NCBI GenBank assembly: GCA_003225055.1
Contig: QIAU01000150.1
Coordinates: 1 to 57,689 of the forward strand
DNA length: 57,689 nucleotides
From: Acidobacteriota bacterium
GTDB lineage: Bacteria > Acidobacteriota > Terriglobia > Terriglobales > Acidobacteriaceae
Direction of reading: 5' to 3'
In this document: positions 51,285 through 57,689 of the stretch, in pieces
Layout of the letters: each line of letters begins with the position of its first letter
How positions within the stretch are numbered: position 1 is the stretch's first letter
Made by a program: the position numbers and the translations under genes
The notes under the pieces: model-generated
What the model saw: only the letters and a program-made list of their open reading frames with translations
What the model was told of the DNA's origin: nothing
The model's database searches: none

Positions 51285-53615
51285 ATGCGCATTCTGACCC
51301 GCTACATTCTGAAGGAAGTTCTGTCGCATGCGCTGATCGGGGTAGTGGTGTTCACGTTTGTGCTCTTTACCCGCGACCTGGGGCGCATTCTTGACCTCGT
51401 CGCCCGCGCCAGCGCCCCCCTTCCCAGCGTGGCAGAAATTTTCTTCTTCACCGTTCCGGTGGCGTTGACCTACACCATCCCCATGGGCGTGCTGGTCGGC
51501 ATCCTGATCGGACTCAGCCGGCTGGCCGCCGACAGCGAGATCACGGCCATGCGCGCCAGCGGCATCGGTGTCTGGTCGTTTCTCGAGGTGCTCTCGATTT
51601 TTGTGCTCGGGGCTTGGCTGCTGGCGCTGACCAATGGCATCTTCGTCGCCCCTAGATCCCAGGCCGCACTGGGACGCCTTCAGGATAAGCTCAAAAGCTC
51701 GCAAGCGTCGTTCGAAGTTCAATCCAATGTCTTCTACGAGGGCTTCCCTCATCTCGTCTTGTACGTCCAAGACGTCCACAGCCGGCCGGGCGCCGCCGAA
51801 TGGAAAGGCGTATTTCTGGCCGACCTCACCGATCCGGTCTCGCCCAAGATCACGCTGGCCAAAGGAGGCATCCTGATCAGTGAAGGTCCGCAGACTCTGC
51901 ATCTGCACCTGACCCATGGTTCCACCCATGAAACCATTGCCGGTTCGCCCGATCATTATCAGATCTCGACCTTCGCCGAGACCGACATTCCGATCTTATT
52001 GCCCGCGGCCAGCACCACTCAATCCCAGGCTGCTCCGGTCGGCGAACTAAGCACCATCGAACTATGGCACCAGGCTAAGAGCGCTGATCCTGCAACCCAG
52101 CGTTGGGACTTGATCGAGCTCCACCGGCGATTCTCCTTATCAACCGCTTGTGTGGTGCTGGCTCTGGTGGGCATCCCGCTGGGCCTGTGGTCGAAAAAAG
52201 GAGGCAAGTCCGGAGGTTTCGTCCTCACGATTCTGCTCGTCTTTGCCTATTACTCCCTTTCCTTGGTCGGTGTGTCGCTGGCAAAACAGAACAGAATTTC
52301 CCCTGCTCTGGGGGTATGGATGGCGGACATTGTCTTCTTTGCAACCGGCATGCTGCTCTTGTGGAGAGTTGAGCGGCGCCCGATCGACACATCTTATTTG
52401 CGCACGCTGTGGAAACCTTTCAAAGCTGGGCTGAAAAGAAGCGGCGAAATACTGGCGATGAACGGCGGCCGCGAGGACGCCTTTGAACGTGTTGCCACCC
52501 GGCGGCATGTGTTTTTCGCGCGCTTTCCCATGCTGCTGGACGATTACATCGTGCGCGACTTCTTGCTGTACCTGGCGATGATCCTGACGTCCTTCCTCAT
52601 GCTGCTGCTGGTCTTCACCTTGTTCGAGCTGATTGGCGACATCCTGCGCAACCAGATTTCTCCGGTCATTGTGGGCGAATACCTGCTCAACGTCTCGCCT
52701 TATTTTCTCTACAATGTCACCCCCCTGAGCATGTTGCTGGCCGTGCTGATCACCTTCGGGCTCATGACTCGCTCCAACGAGATAACTGCAGTTAAAGCAA
52801 CCGGCATCAGCATCTATCGCGTGATCGTCCCTGTGCTGGTGGCGGCCGGCGTGGTGGCGGTTGCCTTATTCTTTTTCGACCAGCTCTATCTCCCCCATAC
52901 CAACAAACGCCAGGATGAGTTGCGCAACCTGATCAAAGGAAAGCCTGCGCAAACTTATCTGCTGCCGGATCGCAAGTGGATCAAGGGCAAAGAATCGAGA
53001 ATCTATTATTACCGATTTTTCGATGCAGACCGCGACCAATTCGGCAGTCTCTCCGTGTTCGCGTACGACCCAAGTACGTTTCAGCTTACGGAAAGGATTT
53101 ACGCCACGCGCGCCCATTGGGGGGAGAATCTCGAGAAGTGGATTTGCGAGCAGGGCTGGGACCGTCAGTTGCGCGGACCCGCTATCCAGGACTATCACAC
53201 CTTTGACGTGGCTACCTTTTCTGCCCTGAGTGAACCACCTCTCTATTTCAAGAAAGAGGTAAAGCAGTTCACCGAGATGAACTATCAAGAGCTTAAGCGA
53301 TACATCCACGATCTCGAGCAGAGCGGATTTGAAGTAGTGCGGCTGCGCGTGCAATTACAGAAAAAGTTCGCTTATCCTTTGATCACGTTTGTGATGGCGG
53401 TCCTAGCCATACCTTTTGCGCTTTCCGCCGGACGCCGTGGCGCCCTGACCGGCGTGGCCATTGCAATCGGCATCGCGGTCCTCTATTGGACCATCTCGGG
53501 GCTGTCGGAATCGATGGGCAATGTCAGCCAGTTGCCGCCCGGCCTGGCTGCCTGGGCGCCTGACTTCTTTTTTGGAATGATTGGTGGATATTTAATCCTG
53601 AAAGTGCCCACCTAG
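51285..53615 (+). CDS. lptFG: Fused LptF-LptG lipopolysaccharide-transport permease
   Basis: LptF and LptG are the two permease subunits of the LptB2FG complex that extracts lipopolysaccharide from the inner membrane. Here one 776-residue chain holds two such units. Unit one (about 1-375) starts MRILTRYILKEVLSHALIGVVVFTFVLFTRDL, has ITAMRASGIGVWSFLEVL and ends with the usual group of C-terminal helices. After a short linker (about 380-420), unit two (about 421-776) starts FPMLLDDYIVRDFLLYLAMILTSFLMLLLVFTLFEL, has EITAVKATGISIYRVIVP and a C-terminal PLITFVMAVLAIPFALSAGRRG. Each unit has the usual six helices and a periplasmic beta-jellyroll. The ATG at 51285 is preferred; a GTG at 51246 adds 13 residues. 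Confidence 0.9.
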   Translation: MRILTRYILKEVLSHALIGVVVFTFVLFTRDLGRILDLVARASAPLPSVAEIFFFTVPVALTYTIPMGVLVGILIGLSRLAADSEITAMRASGIGVWSFLEVLSIFVLGAWLLALTNGIFVAPRSQAALGRLQDKLKSSQASFEVQSNVFYEGFPHLVLYVQDVHSRPGAAEWKGVFLADLTDPVSPKITLAKGGILISEGPQTLHLHLTHGSTHETIAGSPDHYQISTFAETDIPILLPAASTTQSQAAPVGELSTIELWHQAKSADPATQRWDLIELHRRFSLSTACVVLALVGIPLGLWSKKGGKSGGFVLTILLVFAYYSLSLVGVSLAKQNRISPALGVWMADIVFFATGMLLLWRVERRPIDTSYLRTLWKPFKAGLKRSGEILAMNGGREDAFERVATRRHVFFARFPMLLDDYIVRDFLLYLAMILTSFLMLLLVFTLFELIGDILRNQISPVIVGEYLLNVSPYFLYNVTPLSMLLAVLITFGLMTRSNEITAVKATGISIYRVIVPVLVAAGVVAVALFFFDQLYLPHTNKRQDELRNLIKGKPAQTYLLPDRKWIKGKESRIYYYRFFDADRDQFGSLSVFAYDPSTFQLTERIYATRAHWGENLEKWICEQGWDRQLRGPAIQDYHTFDVATFSALSEPPLYFKKEVKQFTEMNYQELKRYIHDLEQSGFEVVRLRVQLQKKFAYPLITFVMAVLAIPFALSAGRRGALTGVAIAIGIAVLYWTISGLSESMGNVSQLPPGLAAWAPDFFFGMIGGYLILKVPT

Positions 53616-54003
53616 GTTTCCACTTGTTCTACTCTTCTCCCCCCCGCTGAAAATGTTCTCTTGCGTCTGCCTCGCAACCGGTTTTCTCCTGTCGCCGTGC
53701 CCGAAAACTTGAATTTGTCATCTCTCGGTAAAAAGTAAGCCCGGTGATCCTGGAGCCGAGGTTGTCCTCCGGCACGGAGGATGAGCGGAGTCGAAGGACC
53801 CCTTTTCAGCCGGTGCCTATCTCGGCAAGTGCGGGCAGCCAACGGTCGAGCCGACCCGATGAAGGTGGGGAACCGGTGGGCTTCCCGTAAGGGAGCGGCC
53901 ACGGCACCCCCGGGAGGGAAGGGGGGAAGCAAGCGTCGGAATCGGTTGAATTTCGTCCCCCACAGACCGCCGGTGAGAACCCACCGAGACCAGGGACCCG
54001 GCC
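53616..54003. other. Gap between converging genes with a structured G-rich part
   Basis: The gap contains a dispersed repeat copy (about 53776-53800, GATGAGCGGAGTCGAAGGACC) and the structured stretch described at 53805-53995. No protein gene is supported: plus-strand frames at 53781-54044 have no start signals and unusual composition. Confidence 0.55.
53805..53995 (+). ncRNA. Candidate structured RNA of unknown class
   Basis: Several stems can be drawn: TGCC/GGCA (53814-53827), GGTCG/CGACC (53844-53856), an extended hairpin 53873-53904 with two stacked stems and a GTAA (GNRA-type) loop, GGGGG/CCCCC (53921-53961) and CGGTG/CACCG (53971-53986). The strand is uncertain; GNRA and the loop words favour plus. 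Some words (GGGGAACCGGTG, AGACCGCC) recall cobalamin riboswitches, but the conserved core is not complete and no gene follows on that strand. It is not RNase P, tmRNA or SRP RNA as far as I can see. Confidence 0.3.
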
Positions 54004-55158
54004 TTATTTGCCGAAGGCGATCCCCGTCGGTTGCGTGCCCGTAGTCACGGCGGACGACACGGCTGCCAAATTGCCGCCATTGGGATCAATCGCAAAACCC
54101 GAAATCGTTGCCGCGGAATTATTCGATACGTACAAGTATTTGTTGATAGGAGATATGGCGACAAAGATCGGACCTGCGCCGGTATTGTAGGGAGATCCAA
54201 CGGTAGGCGTCAGATCCCCCGTGGTAGCAGTGATGCGATAACCAGAAATTTGATTAGAAGCCTGGTCCACCACGTAGAGGAACTGACCTGAGGGATCCAC
54301 CGCCGCGGACACCGGCTCAAGTTCGGCAGCGAACGGCGACTTGTCCATAGCAGTCAGAGTGCCGGGCGCGAGGCCCAGCGGATTTCCAAGACGAGCGATG
54401 CCAAATCCACTGATGTTGTTCGAACCGGCATTGGCCACGTACAGGTAAGAGCCGGCGGGATTCATCGCAATCGCGGCAGGTGCCGTTCCAGCAAGCGTGG
54501 CCTGCGTGGAATTTGCCGGCAGTACTCCCGTGCCGGGATCAATGGGATAGGTCAGTACGTAACCGTCGTTCTCATCGACAACATACAACAGATTCAGCGC
54601 CGGCTGAACGACCAACGCAACCGCCGTAGGGTTGGGATTGGCAACCGGGGAGTTCAGAGGCAGCTTCACTACGAACGGAGAGCCCTGAACTTCGGTCAAG
54701 GCGGCGCCTGATCCCACGGAAAAAACTGAGATGCTGCTGGAGTTGGAACCTGCAACGCCTGTTCCCTGATTGGCCACGAAGAGAAACTTGCCTGCCGAAT
54801 CCATGGCCACGGCTACTGGATTAATGCCCGCGCTCACCGGATTTCCGCTAACCGGAACCAAAGACCCATTTAGATCGAAAGAGAAACGCCAGATCCCGTT
54901 GGCCGTAGTGGCAAGATAGGCGAAGCTTTGGGCCCGATCGATGAGGATGGCGGAAGCGGCCTGAGCCGTGAAGGGCGAGCCGTTGATCGTCGCCAAGCTC
55001 CCGTTATTAAAATTAGCCCGATAACCCCAAACCTGCGCTGAGCTCTGGGTCGCGACGTACATCGTGTTGCTGGTGGGGAACTTGGAATTCTTCCCACAGC
55101 TCACGAGAACGAATACCGCGATCGCAACCAGGGTTAGCCAGCTGAGCCTCATCAACAT
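54004..55158 (-). CDS. Beta-propeller (YVTN/lactonase-like) lipoprotein
   Basis: The 384-residue protein starts at the ATG at 55158 after GGGAG and has a lipoprotein signal with lipobox LVSC (about residue 21). The rest is a repetitive beta-propeller: NNGSLATINGSPFTAQAASAILID, AVAMDSAGKFLFVANQG, AIAMNPAGSYLYVANAGSN, AAVDPSGQFLYVVDQASN, FVAISPINKYLYVSNNS. These D/N-PxGxxLYVxN blades are typical of lactonase/YVTN-type proteins, which are abundant in Acidobacteria. Function is unknown; enzymatic residues of 6-phosphogluconolactonase are not evident. Confidence 0.9.
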   Translation of the reverse strand: MLMRLSWLTLVAIAVFVLVSCGKNSKFPTSNTMYVATQSSAQVWGYRANFNNGSLATINGSPFTAQAASAILIDRAQSFAYLATTANGIWRFSFDLNGSLVPVSGNPVSAGINPVAVAMDSAGKFLFVANQGTGVAGSNSSSISVFSVGSGAALTEVQGSPFVVKLPLNSPVANPNPTAVALVVQPALNLLYVVDENDGYVLTYPIDPGTGVLPANSTQATLAGTAPAAIAMNPAGSYLYVANAGSNNISGFGIARLGNPLGLAPGTLTAMDKSPFAAELEPVSAAVDPSGQFLYVVDQASNQISGYRITATTGDLTPTVGSPYNTGAGPIFVAISPINKYLYVSNNSAATISGFAIDPNGGNLAAVSSAVTTGTQPTGIAFGK

Positions 55159-55320
55159 TTTTTCTCCCGCCGTTTGCCGAACCCTCAAGCCAGTCGGCAG
55201 TGCACCTGCAAATCAGACCGACTCAATCTGTATCGGAATCCATAATTGTGTATCAGGAAAGCGCAAGAAAGAGCAACTTACAGATCAGACGAAGGCCAGG
55301 TCGAGTGCACTGGCTCGGGC

Positions 55321-56733
55321 TCACGAGGATTTCGAACTGGATAGAACATATGCGGGAGACAGGGCCGCTGCCGGTTGGGCGATGGCAGGCAGCCGAAGCT
55401 CAACCACCAGGCCGCCAGCGGGACGATTGGCGGCTCGCACTGAGCCTCCGTGCAGGCGCACAGCGCGTTCGGCGATGGCTAGGCCGAGGCCCACGCCACC
55501 CGTCTGCCTCTCACGGGCATCATCCAGTCGATAGAAGGGCTGGAATAATTTGTCGAGGGAAGCTTCCGGAACACCCGGCCCTTGGTCGCTCACCCGGACT
55601 AACGCTTGCGGCCCGTTCGCTTCCTCTATCTGCTCGAGCCGGATTTCCACTTCCGTCCCCCCCTGGGTGTAGCGCATCGCGTTGCGAACCACATTTTCGA
55701 TTGCGCTATGAAGAAGCTCGACATTGCCCGACACCACGGCATCGTCGACGACCTCACACTTGACCCGGCAATTTCGGCCCTGAGCTTCAAACTCGGCGTC
55801 CTGCGCAATCTCCCGCACCAAATCTTCCAGGTGGATTTCCGATTTCTCCACCGCCTCTTCGCCCCCCTCCATGCGCGCCAGGACCAGAAGACGTCCGATC
55901 AGCTCGTTGAGACGGTTGGCTTCCAACTCCATGCGATCCAGTGTGGGCGCAGCTTCGGGGCCGGTGCGCTGGCGGGCCAACCCCAGCGCCACGTTCAGGC
56001 GAGCCAACGGCGAGCGCAGCTCGTGGGAAATATCATTCAGCAATCGGGACTGGGCGTTGACCAGATTTTCCAGGCGTTCCGCCATGCCGTCGAAATCGCG
56101 CACCAGTTCGGCGATTTCGTCTCTGCGGCGGCTGCCTACAGTTCCTGCGCGTGCGGTCAGATCACCCGCGGCCAACTTCTGTGTGGCTTCCCGCAGCCGC
56201 ACTACCGGCGCGGTCAGATAACGGGCAAGCAGGAAGCAAACCAATCCCGACGAGAGAATCGCAATGAAAATTCCCAGGCCAGGCGTTCGGTTTGGACCGA
56301 AAAAGAAATGCGGCGGGGCCGGGCGCTCGATCACCAGGGTGTAACGTTTCCCGCTTGGAGCGACAATCGCCTGAGCGGCTCGGCGATCCCCTTCTAAACG
56401 CCCCCACAATCCGGCCGGTTTGGGTTGGACACCCGCCGCCAACTGCAAGGCCCACTGCGGCACCCTTCGTCCCGAGAGTTCCCGTCCCTGGTCATCAAAC
56501 AGGAAAACCCGGTCGTGAACCGATCGTTCCCTCTCTTCCAACTGATTGGCCACCTGCGCTTTTCCGCCATGTTCGTAAGCCTGGGCTGCCTGCATGGCGG
56601 TGTTGATCCGAAAATACTCACCCCGGGGGTCTGTCTGCGGACGCACGGCCAATGTAACCAGAATAGCCAGCACTACAAATAGCGCCTGGGCCAGCCAGTA
56701 GGAAAGAAAAATTTTGAGAAACAGACTCCTCAT
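55321..56733 (-). CDS. Sensor histidine kinase, CpxA-like
   Basis: The 470-residue protein has a membrane helix at about 7-30, a periplasmic sensor part (about 31-150) and a second helix (about 152-172). A HAMP domain (about 173-225) leads to the phospho-acceptor His237 in LLNDISHELRSPLARLN, then the ATPase domain with NVVRNAMRYTQGG, VRVSDQGPGVPEASLDKLFQPFYR and GVGLGLAIAERAVRLHGG. It is of the CpxA type (envelope-stress or metal sensing), but the signal is unknown. Its start overlaps the stop of the response regulator gene by 4 bases (ATGA), so the pair is translationally coupled. Confidence 0.95.
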   Translation of the reverse strand: MRSLFLKIFLSYWLAQALFVVLAILVTLAVRPQTDPRGEYFRINTAMQAAQAYEHGGKAQVANQLEERERSVHDRVFLFDDQGRELSGRRVPQWALQLAAGVQPKPAGLWGRLEGDRRAAQAIVAPSGKRYTLVIERPAPPHFFFGPNRTPGLGIFIAILSSGLVCFLLARYLTAPVVRLREATQKLAAGDLTARAGTVGSRRRDEIAELVRDFDGMAERLENLVNAQSRLLNDISHELRSPLARLNVALGLARQRTGPEAAPTLDRMELEANRLNELIGRLLVLARMEGGEEAVEKSEIHLEDLVREIAQDAEFEAQGRNCRVKCEVVDDAVVSGNVELLHSAIENVVRNAMRYTQGGTEVEIRLEQIEEANGPQALVRVSDQGPGVPEASLDKLFQPFYRLDDARERQTGGVGLGLAIAERAVRLHGGSVRAANRPAGGLVVELRLPAIAQPAAALSPAYVLSSSKSS

Positions 56734-57446
56734 GAAGTTTTGCTCTCAGTTTCCCGTGGACGCGTAAAAATATATCCGGCGCCCCTTACGGTTTTGATGT
56801 GCTCCGCGCCACCCTCGGTGTCCCCGAGTTTCTTCCGCACCTTGCTGACGTGCATATCAATGCTGCGGTCGAAAGGGGAAAACTTGCGCGCCAAAACCGT
56901 GGTAGCCAGCCGCTCGCGGGTGACTACGCGCCCGGCCTCGCGCAACAAGACTTCCAGCAGACTGAATTCCACCGAAGTCAACTCGACCTGCTTTCCCTGC
57001 TGCCGCACGGTGCGGGTTGCAGGATCCAGTTCAATGTCGCCGACCTTCAGAATCTCCGGTACACTGGCCGCGGCCGACTTCCCGTCTTTGGTTCGCCGCA
57101 GGATGGCGCGAATTCGCGCCACCAGCTCCCGAGGATTAAACGGCTTGGGCAGATAATCGTCCGCGCCGATCTCGAGGCCAACAATGCGGTCCACATCTTC
57201 CCCACGCGCAGTCAGCAGCAGGACGGGAATCCGCGAGGTGGCACGAATTCGTCGCAGCACTTCGAAGCCATTAATGCCGGGCAACATAACATCGAGCACA
57301 ACCAGGATGTACTCGCCCTTGACAGCCCGTTCCAGACCGCGCTCTCCATCATAGGCAGCTTCCACCTTGAAGCCCTCCGACGCGAGGTACTCCCCTACCA
57401 GGCTACATAACTCCACATCGTCGTCGATGACCAAGATGCGGTCCAT
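56730..57446 (-). CDS. OmpR-family response regulator, CpxR-like
   Basis: From the ATG at 57446 (MDRILVIDDDVELC) the protein has 238 residues. The receiver domain holds the acidic pair at 8-10 and phospho-acceptor D52 in VVLDVMLPG, LLTARGEDVDRIVGLEIGADDYLPKPFNPREL and the conserved Lys. The C-terminal winged helix (about 140-230) has ELTSVEFSLLEVLLREAGRVVTRE and IDMHVSKVRKKLGDTEGGAEHIKTVRGAGYIF. It belongs with the adjacent CpxA-like kinase. The element starting near 57540 lies about 95 bases upstream of its start. Confidence 0.95.
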   Translation of the reverse strand: MDRILVIDDDVELCSLVGEYLASEGFKVEAAYDGERGLERAVKGEYILVVLDVMLPGINGFEVLRRIRATSRIPVLLLTARGEDVDRIVGLEIGADDYLPKPFNPRELVARIRAILRRTKDGKSAAASVPEILKVGDIELDPATRTVRQQGKQVELTSVEFSLLEVLLREAGRVVTRERLATTVLARKFSPFDRSIDMHVSKVRKKLGDTEGGAEHIKTVRGAGYIFTRPRETESKTS

Positions 57447-57540
57447 TCCCGTCTCATTTTTACAATAATCGCCAAGCAATTCCACGTAAAGAATTGTCAA
57501 ACCGGGATTTAGCCTATTTACCTAACTTTACCGAGAAGCG

Positions 57541-57689
57541 CCGTAAAGCCCCGCCCTTTAGGGCTGGGGATATAAGGCGTGATTTTGCCTTGTCTTAGAT
57601 TGCTTCATTAGGTATAAACATCCGTATGGCCCTGGAAGGCTACAAATCAAACCACAACGTGGTCTATTCAAGCAAGTACCATTGTGTGG
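57541..57689 (+). mobile_element. Left end of an IS200/IS605-type insertion sequence (partial)
   Basis: A hairpin of 8 base pairs with one bulged T (CCCCGCCC / GGGCTGGGG, loop TTTA; 57549-57569) is followed after 57 bases by the transposase start. Such subterminal hairpins near the left end are recognised by TnpA in the IS200/IS605 family. The element continues beyond the window. The exact left tip is not determined. Confidence 0.7.
57626..57689 (+). CDS. tnpA: IS200-type transposase TnpA, start only
   Basis: The first 21 codons read MALEGYKSNHNVVYSSKYHCV, typical of the beginning of Y1-type (HUH, single catalytic Tyr) IS200 transposases that move as single-stranded DNA. The gene is cut off by the window end. 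Its 5' part is identical over 23 bases with the dead remnant at 23188-23210, so this genome carries at least two related copies. Confidence 0.85.
   Translation, partial: MALEGYKSNHNVVYSSKYHCV

Noticed and set aside
53805-53995. Cobalamin riboswitch on the plus strand
   Set aside because: Only scattered words match; the conserved GCCACTG-type core is absent and the next gene is on the opposite strand. Kept as an unclassified candidate RNA.
53805-53995. RNase P RNA, tmRNA or SRP RNA
   Set aside because: None of the universally conserved segments (for example GGAAAGTCC with ACAGAA, or GGTTCGA near a 3' end) was found on either strand.

Overview
The window looks like a chromosomal segment of a mesophilic member of the Acidobacteriota (class Terriglobia). 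I infer this from moderately high GC, acidobacterial-style housekeeping proteins (TonB-type protein with a glycine linker, PD40/S9 peptidase, soluble short anti-sigma factor, exported YVTN-type propeller lipoprotein) and the palindromic repeats between genes. No rRNA, tRNA, CRISPR array or prophage was seen. About 50 protein genes are supported, mostly housekeeping, separated by a regulation-rich accessory stretch (about 14.7-20.7 kb) and two insertion-sequence traces.

Layout: (1) 0-7.6 kb: the first codons of a probable pstC, pstS behind a four-unit Pho-box-like array, murI, a TonB-family protein, ileS and lspA. (2) 7.6-16.3 kb: glutamate dehydrogenase behind a long structured leader, a VOC protein, a lytic transglycosylase paired with a GAF-like protein, an ECF sigma/anti-sigma pair, a DUF4242-like protein and a double-ACT protein. 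(3) 15.0-20.7 kb: two stand-alone receiver proteins, two paralogous small CxH/CxxC proteins, a small helical protein and a GAF-GGDEF protein whose GGDEF motif is degenerate. (4) 20.9-28.5 kb: M48 protease, YceI, a dead IS200-type transposase remnant abutting a 5'-truncated PLP-enzyme gene that ends in a pentanucleotide microsatellite, inositol-phosphate synthase, a possible 45-residue membrane protein, an SDR and a DedA protein. (5) 28.5-38.6 kb: endonuclease III, S9 peptidase, the heme cluster hemX-hemA-hemC-hemD, a serine hydrolase of class A beta-lactamase fold without the usual Glu166 motif, and galT. (6) 38.7-48.0 kb: a co-directional run mutS, nagZ, anmK, a family 5 solute-binding lipoprotein, a YmdB-like phosphodiesterase and an orphan secretin. 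(7) 48.0-57.7 kb: a His-rich exported protein, a DsbA-like protein, nadE, a fused LptF-LptG permease, an unexplained G-rich structured interval, a propeller lipoprotein, a CpxAR-like two-component system and the left end of an IS200/IS605-type element running off the window.

Themes: cell-wall synthesis and recycling (murI, slt, nagZ, anmK, the adjacent binding protein), envelope transport (TonB, LptFG, secretin, DsbA-like) and tetrapyrrole synthesis. The observations I find most worth a second look are the microsatellite-controlled C-terminus of the truncated PLP gene, the translationally coupled NagZ-AnmK-binding-protein operon, the CxH/CxxC small-protein pair, the LptF-LptG fusion and the structured interval at 53.8-54.0 kb. 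I did not find a clearly new defence or mobile system.
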